In this document: piece by piece, positions 10,073 through 19,764 of the stretch
Layout: every line of letters begins with the position of its first letter
Position numbering within the stretch: the stretch's first letter is position 1
From: Saccharomyces paradoxus
Lineage: Eukaryota > Ascomycota > Saccharomycetes > Saccharomycetales > Saccharomycetaceae
NCBI RefSeq assembly: GCF_002079055.1
Contig: NC_047496.1
Coordinates: 558,001 to 622,000, forward strand
Direction: 5' to 3'
DNA length: 64,000 bases
Translations under genes and position numbers: made by a program
The notes under the pieces: generated by a model
Told to the model about the DNA's origin: nothing
What the model saw: only the letters and a program-made list of their open reading frames with translations
Database searches by the model: none

Positions 10073-11263
10073 ATGGGCAAGACAACAAAAAGAGCCTCTA
10101 GTATCAGGAGATTGATGGTGTTCGCGATAGTAGCTCTCATCTCATTGGCATTGGCAGTTAGATACCTATTTCACAACTCTAATGCTACTGATTTGCAAAA
10201 AATTCTTCAGAACTTGCCCAAAGAGATTTCTCAAAGCATTAATAGTGCCAACAATATTCAAAGCTCTGATTCTGATTTAGTTCAACATTTTGAGAGTTTA
10301 GCTCAGGAGATCAGATATCAGCAGGAAGTTCAAGCAAAGCAATTTGATAAACAACGTAAGGTTCTGGAAAAAAAAATCCAAGATTTGAAACAAACACCAC
10401 CAGAGGCCACACTAAGAGAACGTATAGCCTTGACCTTCCCCTACGATTCGCACGCTAAGTTCCCAGCATTTATTTGGCAAACCTGGTCCAATAATGAAGG
10501 TCCCGAGCATGTTCAAGATATAAAGGGCATGTGGGAAAGCAAAAATCCAGGTTTCGCTCATGAAGTTTTGAACCATGACGTGATAAATGCGCTAGTACAC
10601 CACTACTTCTACTCTATACCGGAAATTCTAGAGACTTACGAGGCTCTGCCCTCAATCATCCTAAAGATAGACTTTTTCAAGTACTTGATACTGTTGGTAC
10701 ATGGGGGTGTTTATGCAGACATTGATACATTCCCTGTTCAGCCAATTCCAAACTGGATCCCTGAAGAGTTGTCACCATCCGACATCGGGTTGATAGTTGG
10801 AGTTGAGGAAGACGCTCAAAGAGCTGACTGGAGAACCAAGTACATTAGAAGACTACAGTTCGGCACATGGATTATACAAGCTAAACCTGGCCACCCAGTA
10901 TTGAGAGAAATCATTTCTCAAATTATTGAGACCACCTTGCAGAGAAAGAAGGACGACCAACTGAATGTCAATCTAAGGAATGATTTGAATATCATGAGTT
11001 GGACAGGTTCGGGATTATGGACTGACACTATTTTCACGTACTTCAATGACTTTATGAGAAGTGGTGTCAGCGAGAAGGTTACATGGAAATTATTCCATAA
11101 CTTAAAAGAGCCAAAATTGTTAAGTGATGTTTTAGTCTTCCCAAAATTCTCATTTAACTGTCCAAATCAAATCGATAATGATGATCCATACAAGAAATTC
11201 TATTTCATTACTCATTTGGCCTCGCAATTTTGGAAAAACACCCCGAAAGTGGAGCAGAAATAA
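10073..11263 (+). CDS. HOC1: Alpha-1,6-mannosyltransferase Hoc1
   Basis: This 396-residue type II Golgi membrane protein is the Och1 homologue of the mannan polymerase II complex. A short basic cytosolic tail is followed by one membrane anchor (about residues 15-32) and a lumenal GT32 domain. The nucleotide-sugar-binding DXD motif is Asp-Ile-Asp at 216-218. A coiled-coil-prone stem (about 75-110) connects the anchor to the catalytic domain. Confidence 0.95.
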   Translation: MGKTTKRASSIRRLMVFAIVALISLALAVRYLFHNSNATDLQKILQNLPKEISQSINSANNIQSSDSDLVQHFESLAQEIRYQQEVQAKQFDKQRKVLEKKIQDLKQTPPEATLRERIALTFPYDSHAKFPAFIWQTWSNNEGPEHVQDIKGMWESKNPGFAHEVLNHDVINALVHHYFYSIPEILETYEALPSIILKIDFFKYLILLVHGGVYADIDTFPVQPIPNWIPEELSPSDIGLIVGVEEDAQRADWRTKYIRRLQFGTWIIQAKPGHPVLREIISQIIETTLQRKKDDQLNVNLRNDLNIMSWTGSGLWTDTIFTYFNDFMRSGVSEKVTWKLFHNLKEPKLLSDVLVFPKFSFNCPNQIDNDDPYKKFYFITHLASQFWKNTPKVEQK

Positions 11264-11447
11264 GTGTTCCTAAGAACGATTAATAAGCGACTTTTTTTGT
11301 TGTTTTTTTCCTCTGCTAATTGATATTATTACTTTTAAGGAATGGAAAAAAAAATAATATACTAGATGTATTTACTTATATATGTAATGTCCCCCACCCT
11401 TTATATATATGGAGGAAGAAGAAATATGTAGGGAAGCAAGAATGAGT

Positions 11448-12695
11448 TCAATCTTCCTGTTTAATTTTAGCCTCTTTTTCCAATCTGGCTTCAATTTCTC
11501 TCAACTCCTTTTCTCTTTGCAACAGTTCTTGTCTTTTCAACAGGAGTTCTTGCTGAACTCTCTCCTCAAATGCCTTTAGTCGCTCTTCCTCTAACCGTAT
11601 TTGCTCCTCACGTGTCATGTAAGTTTCGTTATTCTCGCCAGTGCTTTGTCCATGCATATCGGATGTTGGGTTGGGAACATCGTTATTAATATTATTACTT
11701 TGCTTGAAGGGGTTCGTGTTTCTCCTTGTTGTGGTGGAGGAAGACGATGAACCGTTCAATTTCGTGAGATTTGGACGTATGGATTCTGCCGCGACAGATT
11801 CACCGGACAATGCCTCGGTTCTATATCTTTCATATAATATCTCATGTGTATAGTTTTTCAAGTCATGCAAATGAGAGATCAATAACGCATTCCTTAAGAT
11901 AACAAAATCAGAGATTGAGGAATCTTCTACGTCTAGTATTCCCCATGGATACTTTCTGCCACGAATTGTCCCAACATCTCCTCCCATTTCGTAAACTTCA
12001 TTGGACCCAATAATAGCAAAAGGTAGAAGTGTACGCAAGTACATATTGGTTTCGTAATCTTCGTCTGATATTTCATCTTCATCGAAGGGGAAGTTATAAA
12101 TCGGCAAGCTCCATCTATCGACATCCTCCATGATCAATTTTTTATTCAGTTTCAGTTCATCTCTTGTCAATGAATCTGATTTACTGATCACCGGGATGAT
12201 GTTAACTAAAGATCCCAACTGCTTGATGAATTCTACATCAATTTCTTTTAAACCGTGGCCAGTTGGGTTGATTAAGTAAAGGCAACAATGAACTCTACCG
12301 TCCTTAAATCTTGGGTTTCTTCTCACACGGCTTTCCTCCAATAAGATTTCATCGTATTGATGACGAATGTAGTCAGAAATGATCTCGAAAGATGGAGAAT
12401 TGTCTAGAGAATCGCCGAACCCCGGAGTATCGATGATATTAAGTTGAATCTTGACACCTTCATCATCTTCTAACTCGACTGTTTCCTCTCTCAATTGCAA
12501 GTCTATTTCCGTGGACGTATCTGTGGGCAGTAGGATTGTTGTCGAGGTGTCTACGACTTGCTGACCGCACAAAGTATTTATAAAAGTTGATCTACCTGAG
12601 CCGGACTGGCCCACGATCATTACAGTGAAGGTTATACCTCTTTTCAAATGTTTTCTTTTTCTTAATGCAGAAGACGCATCAATTATTCCGGACAT
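11448..12695 (-). CDS. CDC11: Septin Cdc11
   Basis: This 415-residue septin caps the hetero-octameric rods that form bud-neck filaments. The P-loop is GQSGSGRST at 29-37, with Arg where a canonical Walker A has Lys; I recall the same in S. cerevisiae Cdc11. The switch II-like DTPGFGD and the septin-unique element follow. The C-terminal 60 residues (about 355-412) form a Glu/Arg/Leu-rich coiled coil. An Asn/Ser-rich linker precedes it. Confidence 0.97.
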   Translation of the reverse strand: MSGIIDASSALRKRKHLKRGITFTVMIVGQSGSGRSTFINTLCGQQVVDTSTTILLPTDTSTEIDLQLREETVELEDDEGVKIQLNIIDTPGFGDSLDNSPSFEIISDYIRHQYDEILLEESRVRRNPRFKDGRVHCCLYLINPTGHGLKEIDVEFIKQLGSLVNIIPVISKSDSLTRDELKLNKKLIMEDVDRWSLPIYNFPFDEDEISDEDYETNMYLRTLLPFAIIGSNEVYEMGGDVGTIRGRKYPWGILDVEDSSISDFVILRNALLISHLHDLKNYTHEILYERYRTEALSGESVAAESIRPNLTKLNGSSSSSTTTRRNTNPFKQSNNINNDVPNPTSDMHGQSTGENNETYMTREEQIRLEEERLKAFEERVQQELLLKRQELLQREKELREIEARLEKEAKIKQED

Positions 12696-12869
12696 GGCTA
12701 GTGATTAGCAATTTCGAGTCTTGTGACGATTGATTTTCTAACCGACTCCGGATCGGGTCGCTAATACATGGTGTCTACCTATTTTATTCCTCGATCAAAT
12801 ACTTTTTTGTTTATTTTTCTTAATGTTAGAAGGCGGAAAAATGAAGAATATTGGCGATGCTGCAAAGGT

Positions 12870-12876
12870 CGGGTAA
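12870..12876 (+). promoter_or_regulatory. Reb1 site, CDC11 promoter
   Basis: CGGGTAA, the general regulatory factor Reb1 core, lies 175 bp upstream of the CDC11 start. This is the usual distance for setting a nucleosome-free promoter. Confidence 0.55.
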
Positions 12877-12918
12877 CAAACCAGGAGCCACTGTTGCGTA
12901 ATATGGCCCTTTTTATGC

Positions 12919-12934
12919 TATATATATATATATA
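12919..12934. repeat. (TA)n run
   Basis: Short TA dinucleotide repeat upstream of CDC11. Confidence 0.8.
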
Positions 12935-13126
12935 ATGTCAGTCTGTGCCAAACTAAATATGATACTTCGAGGAACGGGGTTGATACTGTTGGTACATTGT
13001 AGTTGCCTCTTTAGATACTTTCCACTTTGACTTCTTTCCATCTCAAAAACCATGAAGACAGCTCAAATGAGCAAAGGGTTTAACGGAGCGATAATCTGTC
13101 CTTATAAATAAAAATAAAACAACTAA

Positions 13127-13166
13127 ATATATATATATATATATATACGTATATATTATATATATT
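13127..13166. repeat. (TA)n run with a central CG, self-complementary
   Basis: About 20 bp of TA repeat, then CGTATATATTATATATA. The segment ATATATACGTATATAT is a perfect palindrome. It lies about 180-220 bp past the MIR1 stop, where AT-rich efficiency elements for 3' processing on the minus strand would be expected. Confidence 0.75.
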
Positions 13167-13346
13167 TAATGGCATGTTATTTTACAAATACGTGGAATAA
13201 GAATACTAGTGATTGAATAGAGTACATTTTAAACAGATTTTACTTATTTCTTTCCTTTGTTGACTCTTTCTTAGAATATGAAAAAAAAAGGGGCTCCAGT
13301 GGTAATGAGGAGAGAATATATATGCATGTATCAATCAAGACCATTT

Positions 13347-14282
13347 TTAATGACCACCACCACCAATTTCAATGGTTGGTGGGCAACCCAAAGTGCTCTT
13401 CAAAGAACCATAAATACCAAATTGCAAGGAAGTCAAGGTACCGACCATGACCAAACGAGTAGGCAAACCAGTAAAGGAGCCAAAGAACCCTAACTGTTTG
13501 GCCAATTGAGCCAACAATCCAATCGTAGATTGGCCAGGAGCCTTCTTGGTCTTGTTGACCTTGGACAACAGAGTGTCTGCTGGCTGAGACACAATTGCAG
13601 CAGCCAAACCAGCGGTCAAACCAGAAAGCAAATTCAACAAAGTGGTGGAAGTAGAGGACAACTTTTCCTTTGGACCGGCGAACCCGTAGTAGAATTCGGA
13701 GGCACGTTCAAAGACCAAAAATTTAGCAATGTTGTAAGGAATTTGCTTGAACAAAATTGGAGTGAACCCACTGTAGAAGGAGCCGACACCTTCTTCCTTC
13801 AAAATTCTGGAAAACCCTCCGACCAGTCCATTGGCGAACTGAGGTTGGGAGACCAATCTGATTCTAGTGGCTTCTAGGGGACACAAAGCAATGTCTGCCA
13901 AGAATTCGGCCATGGCAGCGGACCCCATATAAACGGAGTTCTTGTAGTGAGAAGCGGTATCATAACCCAAATTATCAATGAAGAACTTCTTGAACACTTC
14001 GTAACCACCGAACTTGAAGGCACCTTGGATAGAGTAACCCAATAAGGTTGGGCCGAACCCAGTCAACAACGCACCAGCACCTTCACCGGCGATGATTTGC
14101 TTAAAAGAACCAACCATCCCCTTGTTGTACACGGTAGGTTCCAGTTGAATTCTCGTCTTAACGACATCGATTGGGACCATACTGGAATGAGTGGACCCGC
14201 ACCCTATGGCGCCGGCTAGGGCAAACTTCATGTAGTCAGAGACAGAATACTGTGGAATAACAGGAGCAGCAGACAGAGACAT
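13347..14282 (-). CDS. MIR1: Mitochondrial phosphate carrier Mir1
   Basis: This 311-residue carrier of the inner mitochondrial membrane imports phosphate with protons for ATP synthesis. Three tandem repeats are visible, each opening with the carrier signature: [16 protein letters not shown] and the variant PADTLLSK. No presequence is evident, as is usual for yeast Mir1. Codon bias is extreme, indicating a very abundant protein. A His/Gly-rich tail ends the protein. Confidence 0.97.
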   Translation of the reverse strand: MSLSAAPVIPQYSVSDYMKFALAGAIGCGSTHSSMVPIDVVKTRIQLEPTVYNKGMVGSFKQIIAGEGAGALLTGFGPTLLGYSIQGAFKFGGYEVFKKFFIDNLGYDTASHYKNSVYMGSAAMAEFLADIALCPLEATRIRLVSQPQFANGLVGGFSRILKEEGVGSFYSGFTPILFKQIPYNIAKFLVFERASEFYYGFAGPKEKLSSTSTTLLNLLSGLTAGLAAAIVSQPADTLLSKVNKTKKAPGQSTIGLLAQLAKQLGFFGSFTGLPTRLVMVGTLTSLQFGIYGSLKSTLGCPPTIEIGGGGH

Positions 14283-14961
14283 GGTGGGATGAGACTTTTT
14301 GATCTTTGTAGTTCTTCTTCTTGCAGATCGATCTGTTCTCTGCGATGGTACTTGTAGATAAAAAGATCGAGAGGATGGATCGCACTTAAAAATCTTCTCG
14401 AAACGGGCCGCGGCCGGGCATAGGACCCGTTCTCGGCGCTGATTGGCTGTCGATGCCTGGGCAGAGTCTCAGCTGTTGCTCGCTCACATATGACAAAAGA
14501 CTAGAGAAGGGGGCTACGATGCTGCGATGCTGCGATGCTGCAGCATCGCAGCATCCCTCTATTCAAAGACAGTATATCTTGCATTGTTTGAGACTGATAA
14601 GCGCCTGATCAGAACCATCGCCCGATGTTAGTGAGAGCGCTCTTCCCAAAAACGTAAAACTTGCTTGCCCGTCTCGTCGTAAACGTCTTAGCTGGCTTGG
14701 CGGAGATCGCGTAATTGTTTAGACTTAAGCTAGTACTCAGGTTTTGCACCAGACACTTGTGCTGCTTCAGTGTTGTACTGAAAACGTCTATCGGTAGCGG
14801 CCTTTTTTTATTTTTTTTCTCTATGGGCTGACGCTGTCACTTTTCAACGTCGCTCCGAGGTAAAAAAGCCACCGTCAGAAATAATTACTGTCACACACAC
14901 TAGATGTCCATGTATCTTCAGCATATATAAGGCGAAAATAAAAGAAAGAGTCAACGCCGAT
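14283..14961. other. Divergent MIR1-BNA2 promoter region
   Basis: This 679-bp gap separates two genes transcribed outward. It is GC-rich near MIR1 (around 14400-14460) and contains a perfect palindrome described separately. T-rich tracts lie near BNA2 at about 14803-14820. No gene is seen. Confidence 0.6.
14518..14555. repeat. GATGCTGC tandem repeat forming a perfect 30-bp palindrome
   Basis: Three direct copies of the octamer GATGCTGC run into inverted copies. Bases 14526-14555 are a perfect inverted repeat with no spacer (arm GATGCTGCGATGCTG, centre between 14540 and 14541). An extra octamer is at 14518-14525. Confidence 0.95.
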
Positions 14962-16338
14962 ATGAACAACACTTATACAACCGGACTACAAGTACTACAT
15001 AGAACAAAAATGAGACCACTACCAGTGCTAGAAAAATACTGCATTTCGCCACACCATGGGTTTTTGGACGACCGGTTACCCTTGACCAGGCTAAGCAGCA
15101 AGAAATACATGAAATGGGAAGAAATTGTTGCCGAACTACCCTCTCTTTTGCAAGAAGATAGTAAGGTGCGGGGTGTTATCGATGGACTGGATGTCTTGGA
15201 CTTGGATGACACTATTCTGGGCGACGTCAGGGAGCTCAGAAGAGCATATTCCATTTTGGGGTTTATGGCACACGCTTATATTTGGGCCAGCGGAACTCCC
15301 CGGGATGTACTACCGGAGTGCATTGCAAGACCACTGTTGGAGACAGCGCATATTTTGGGAGTACCACCATTAGCTACGTATTCCTCGTTGGTGTTATGGA
15401 ACTTCAAACTGGCCGACAAGTGCAAGAAAACGGAAACCGGGTGTTTGGACTTGGAAAATATTACAACGATAAACACATTTACGGGAACCGTCGACGAAAG
15501 TTGGTTTTATCTGGTTAGCGTGCGGTTTGAAAAAATCGGCAGCGCTTGTTTAAACCATGGGTTGCAGATGTTGAGAGCAATTAGAAGGGGTGATAAAGAA
15601 GACGCTGCTGTGATAGGCGCTGTTGTGATAGACGGGCTGAAGAACTTAGCTGCAACCATTGAGAGGTTATCGAAAACTTTGATGGAAATGGAGCTTAAGT
15701 GCGAACCCAATGTGTTTTATTTCAAGATAAGACCATTTTTGGCCGGATGGACCAATATGTCGCATATGGGGTTACCGCAAGGCGTCAAGTATGGAGCGGA
15801 AGGTCAGTACCAGATTTTTTCTGGTGGCTCCAATGCGCAAAGCTCATTGATACAGACATTGGACATCCTTTTGGGTGTGAAACATACTGCGAATGCTGCG
15901 CATTCTTCTACGGGAAACAGCAAGGTCAACTACTTGGACGAAATGAAAAAATATATGCCGAGAGAACATCGTGAATTTCTTTATCATTTGGAATCGGTAT
16001 GTAATATTCGTGAATATGTTTCCCTTGACCCTTCTAACCAGCCCTTACAAGAGGCCTATGGCCGTTGCATTTCCATGCTGAAAATATTTAGAGATAATCA
16101 TATCCAGATTGTCACCAAATACATTATCTTGCCCTCTAATTCGAAGCAACACGGCTCCAATAAACCGGGAATACTAAGTCCAATTGAGCCCAATACCAAG
16201 ACAAGCGATTGTTCGAGATCCAAAGCCGCCTCGTCAAAGACTATTGGAACCGGCGGTACAAGATTAATGCCCTTCTTAAAGCAGTGTAGAGACGAAACTG
16301 TCGCCACTGCGGAAATCAAAAATGAGAACAAAAATTGA
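14962..16338 (+). CDS. BNA2: Indoleamine/tryptophan 2,3-dioxygenase Bna2
   Basis: This 458-residue haem enzyme opens the indole ring of tryptophan to N-formylkynurenine, the first step of de novo NAD synthesis. It belongs to the indoleamine dioxygenase family. The conserved substrate and haem region GLPQGVKYGAEG, then FSGGSNAQSSLIQTLD, is present, followed by the YMPREHREFL motif and the haem-ligand helix region. The C-terminal 80 residues are Ser/Lys-rich and poorly conserved. The start ATG at 14962 fits the orthologue within a few residues. Confidence 0.95.
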   Translation: MNNTYTTGLQVLHRTKMRPLPVLEKYCISPHHGFLDDRLPLTRLSSKKYMKWEEIVAELPSLLQEDSKVRGVIDGLDVLDLDDTILGDVRELRRAYSILGFMAHAYIWASGTPRDVLPECIARPLLETAHILGVPPLATYSSLVLWNFKLADKCKKTETGCLDLENITTINTFTGTVDESWFYLVSVRFEKIGSACLNHGLQMLRAIRRGDKEDAAVIGAVVIDGLKNLAATIERLSKTLMEMELKCEPNVFYFKIRPFLAGWTNMSHMGLPQGVKYGAEGQYQIFSGGSNAQSSLIQTLDILLGVKHTANAAHSSTGNSKVNYLDEMKKYMPREHREFLYHLESVCNIREYVSLDPSNQPLQEAYGRCISMLKIFRDNHIQIVTKYIILPSNSKQHGSNKPGILSPIEPNTKTSDCSRSKAASSKTIGTGGTRLMPFLKQCRDETVATAEIKNENKN

Positions 16339-16544
16339 CATTATACAGTTTATCAACATCCCTTTTTTTTTTCTTTGTTGATGCAGGAACCTGCAACTTA
16401 AAGCTTTTTAGTTGTTCTTCTCGGTCATATTTTTTATACATATATACATACATATACACATGTGTTGTGTACTACATGCTGCCTTCCTTCAATTTTCTTT
16501 TATGTATAAACAAGGAGGAAAGATATTATAAACAATTTTTTTTT

Positions 16545-17729
16545 TTATATGAACTTCGAAGTACTTTGAAAATCAACCTTTCCATTCTGTGAGACGGTCG
16601 CAATAAACAATGAGGGCCTGTTGGCAAGCTCGATGATCTTTGAATTAACATCATTAGCCACTTCTTCCTCTAAATTGACATCGTTATCGTTCCCGTTGCT
16701 CTTCTTGACGTGGCCCTTGGATGTTAATTTAGTTAGAATATTATCTTTCGATGTTGTCATTTCATGCGTTTGAATCAAGATTGTTCTTGGACCCTTTACC
16801 TTCATAAAATACGAGTCGATACCATAAATGTATCTTTTTTCGTACTGGTTTCGGATCCAACTACCCATTCTTTTGAAAAATCGAACAGAGTGTCCGTAAG
16901 CAGATTTTAGCGTTTGGTTCTTGATAAATTTAGGTACTACCTTATCATTACTTGTATCTCCGACGTACGCGCTTTCCACGTGTAATTCTTGTCTCTCGAC
17001 TGAATTTGCAATATCCAATTGACTTTGGCCGTTAATGGCCAAAATGTTTCTGGAATTAACCAGTATTTTGTCACTCTCATCAATTAACTCAATCGAATAG
17101 ACCGATCCACCTCCACATACTAATACATTTCCTCTCCCATTTAGAATTTGAAATTTCCGTGGTAGTCGTGACTTTGCTGAGCTCGAGACCAAAGACCTTG
17201 CGGTGGGAAAGATAGGCGATTTGATTTCCAGACTAGAGTTCTGTTCAAACGCGATTATTGAATCTTTGCCAAATACATTCCAATCCTTTGTCCCAGTCAG
17301 ATTTAGTACAGACAAGCTTCTTGAAGAATTGAAAGGTCTTCCCGACGTTTCAAAGTTTGGGGCAGCCAGAATTTCCAAACTGGAGGATCCGATAATTCTA
17401 TGAAACAATGAGGACTTAAATGAACGAAATTTAATCAAGTTCGACCAAAAGTTGAGCCATTTATAGGAGAGGGAGAGATGGTTCAAATTGTGAATGGAAA
17501 CTAGGCAGTCCTTTTTAATACAAATTGGAATATCCGGTTGCACAGTGATAGATGCGATCTTACCGTTTTCGTCTACTAGCTTGAAACGGGAAGTGGCAAT
17601 ATCCTTGCTTAAATTCTCGATATATGTCTTCTCTCTACTTACAACAGTACTCTCCGTCTTGGCCGCTTGTGGGCTCAAAAGAGAAATTGATCTCTGCCAA
17701 ACTCGAGTATTCACCCTTGAACTTATCAT
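16545..17729 (-). CDS. AIM24: Mitochondrial inner-membrane protein Aim24
   Basis: This 394-residue protein supports MICOS integrity and cristae structure in S. cerevisiae. The N-terminus (ISSRVNTRVWQRSISLLSPQ) is rich in Arg and Ser without acidic residues, as expected of a mitochondrial targeting sequence. The AIM24 domain spans the middle, with the Gly-rich NGRGNVLVCGGGSVY. I start at the ATG at 17729; the open frame continues upstream only to a TTG. It is convergent with BNA2. Confidence 0.93.
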   Translation of the reverse strand: MISSRVNTRVWQRSISLLSPQAAKTESTVVSREKTYIENLSKDIATSRFKLVDENGKIASITVQPDIPICIKKDCLVSIHNLNHLSLSYKWLNFWSNLIKFRSFKSSLFHRIIGSSSLEILAAPNFETSGRPFNSSRSLSVLNLTGTKDWNVFGKDSIIAFEQNSSLEIKSPIFPTARSLVSSSAKSRLPRKFQILNGRGNVLVCGGGSVYSIELIDESDKILVNSRNILAINGQSQLDIANSVERQELHVESAYVGDTSNDKVVPKFIKNQTLKSAYGHSVRFFKRMGSWIRNQYEKRYIYGIDSYFMKVKGPRTILIQTHEMTTSKDNILTKLTSKGHVKKSNGNDNDVNLEEEVANDVNSKIIELANRPSLFIATVSQNGKVDFQSTSKFI

Positions 17730-18021
17730 GGTGGGCAATTATCTTTCCTGTATTTCTGTTCTGTTTATCTTTATCTGTTTACTCGCCAGCCAATAAAATG
17801 ACTGGAAGTACGGGACCTTTGAAATTTTGCCCTTATTAGTAAATAATTATAAAAACATCATATATTTATAAAAAATGAAAATGAAACAAATATTTAATAT
17901 GTAAACAGTTGTATGGAACTTGAAGATCTCCTGTCAACATTGTTTCCTTTTTCTTCCTTTTTTTTTAACCAGATGCTCTACGGCAGTTAAGTGATGCAAA
18001 TATCCACGTAGTGCCATCGCA

Positions 18022-18363
18022 CTAATCATTTTGTGGTTGGCCATGCCGCTGCTTCACGTATGTAGCACTGCTTAAGGAAAAAATACGATCATTGTTATCG
18101 AATGCAGAATCTGCATGGCTGTGGTGCGACTTGGAGAAGGTGTCAAACCCTTTTATGATATTACCAGAGTAGTGCGATTTTGACCCATGAGCTCCGCCAT
18201 GACCTGAATGATTGTTGTTACTATTGTGTGAAAAATACTCAGTCTCTTTATCGTATATCTCTTGTTGTAAATTGTCAAAGGTATCTTCTTGTTCTCTCCT
18301 ATCTTGGAGGGACTTTTTTAGTTCCGCTTTCAATGCTTCATAACACTTCAGCTCATCAGCCAT
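18022..18363 (-). CDS. EAF6: Eaf6, shared subunit of NuA4 and NuA3 acetyltransferases
   Basis: This 113-residue nuclear protein is a small subunit of the NuA4 (Esa1) and NuA3 (Sas3) histone acetyltransferase complexes. The first 45 residues form an amphipathic coiled-coil helix (YEALKAELKKSLQDRREQED). A His/Ser/Gly-rich stretch follows. The length and sequence match the S. cerevisiae protein nearly end to end. Confidence 0.94.
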   Translation of the reverse strand: MADELKCYEALKAELKKSLQDRREQEDTFDNLQQEIYDKETEYFSHNSNNNHSGHGGAHGSKSHYSGNIIKGFDTFSKSHHSHADSAFDNNDRIFSLSSATYVKQRHGQPQND

Positions 18364-18701
18364 TTTCTTCTAGGCGTTGGGTTGGTAAGGAACAATGATG
18401 CCTGCCTTCTAAAGATAAGTATCTTTTCTATTTTCTTTTGTTTCCGTTGCGGCTTTACACTGCTTTATTCTTGATTTAACAACACAGTTAGCAAGTCATA
18501 AATAGACCACATGTAAGGCTTTTTTTTCAAAAATATCAATCAAAATTTAAAAAGAAAGCAGTAGCACCATGAATCGGGCAAAAAAAAAGTGGTACCTATG
18601 TAAAAGAATGCATAAGTGAAGCTGTTTATTCTTTGTATTTATGTTAATTAATATATTACACATAAAGGTCTTGTGAAAAAGCATTTAATCGTTTTCATTT
18701 G
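18364..18701. other. EAF6 promoter and ACF4 3' flank
   Basis: This gap lies between two minus-strand genes. It is AT-rich with A tracts at 18579-18588, and I recognise no gene or strong site in it. Confidence 0.5.
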
Positions 18702-19631
18702 CTACCTTTTAAATAAATGAACGGGTATGTCACCCATTGGTTCAAATTCTTCATCATCCTCGTCCTCGCTGCGCACTTCGTCGTATTCGTAACCCAAGTT
18801 TTCCTTTATGTAATAGTTATCCTTCTTACTTTTCCCCTTGTCCAAAAGATCATCGAATTCATCCTCCTCCATATTCATTTGATTGAATTTGTTAAGTATT
18901 CTTTGTAGGAATGGAGTATTAGCCTCAGCAGTGGCCGTTGTATTCGTATTTTTTGCAGGATTCCTTGGAGGCAATGAAGGAGGTGCCGGTGATAAGTTTG
19001 ATTCTGAACTACGGCCGGGAGCAGCATTTTGCATACGTTGTGATCGGTTAGGCGAAAGGTTCGGCCTACGATTGGGTAACGGGTTATTTATGTTACTATT
19101 GACGTTACGATTGGTCTTATTAAAAAAATCGTTTATACTCTTTTTACCCTTGAGCATATTTGGTGAATTATTTACGTCCACAAAGGTTTGTTGAATTTTT
19201 CTGGTGAAAGTGGACAGGTATTCACTTGTGTTCTGGTTACTCAATTTCTGTTGTTCGTTTCGGGGTAGTGTATCTTTGAACTGGAACTCTAATTGTTTTA
19301 ACTCTTTTTGGGCGACCTCTAACTTGAAATTAAGTTCACTGATTTCTCTGTGTTTTGCGGCTAGTTTATATATTAAGTCTTGATCGGTTGAAATTGGACT
19401 TGCGTGGTCGCTCACGGGTGACTGGTTTGTGGTGGACCTTTGCGGACTTGATATAGGTATAGCAAGCCTTTTGGGCTTTAAAGGTGTAGTAACCCTTGGT
19501 GATTGTGATCCAGACTGCACTTGCTGTTGCTGTTGATGTGATTGTTGCTGCTGGTCTTGGGAGTGTTTATCGACAATTGACAACTTATGTAATTCAATTG
19601 GCTGACTAATCACACGCTGGTCTTCCGACAT
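18702..19631 (-). CDS. ACF4: Acf4, actin-cytoskeleton-linked protein of unknown function
   Basis: This 309-residue low-complexity protein contains a Gln-rich N-terminus (about residues 26-40), Ser/Pro-rich patches with several SP sites, a short coiled coil (about 88-125, REISELNFKLEVAQKELKQL), Asn-rich and Pro-rich linkers, and an acidic C-terminus (DEDDEEFEPM). I recognise it by position and sequence as YJR083C. Its biochemical activity is not known, and nothing here suggests an enzyme. Confidence 0.9.
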   Translation of the reverse strand: MSEDQRVISQPIELHKLSIVDKHSQDQQQQSHQQQQQVQSGSQSPRVTTPLKPKRLAIPISSPQRSTTNQSPVSDHASPISTDQDLIYKLAAKHREISELNFKLEVAQKELKQLEFQFKDTLPRNEQQKLSNQNTSEYLSTFTRKIQQTFVDVNNSPNMLKGKKSINDFFNKTNRNVNSNINNPLPNRRPNLSPNRSQRMQNAAPGRSSESNLSPAPPSLPPRNPAKNTNTTATAEANTPFLQRILNKFNQMNMEEDEFDDLLDKGKSKKDNYYIKENLGYEYDEVRSEDEDDEEFEPMGDIPVHLFKR

Positions 19632-19764
19632 GGCTTTAAGATATAGGTATGGATGTGTTTTGTATAGATTTTGGCCAGTCTACTAGCATTCCTTAAGTAT
19701 AGTTTTTAGGTTTGAAAAAGCTACGATATATATCAGAAAAAAAAAATAATAAAGCTCTAACAGC

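Larger units (their letters stand above)
12696..13346. other. CDC11 promoter and MIR1 3' flank
   Basis: This 650-bp gap contains two TA dinucleotide runs and a Reb1 site, described separately. It holds no ORF with gene-like character. The MIR1-proximal part is very AT-rich and suits 3'-end formation. Confidence 0.6.
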
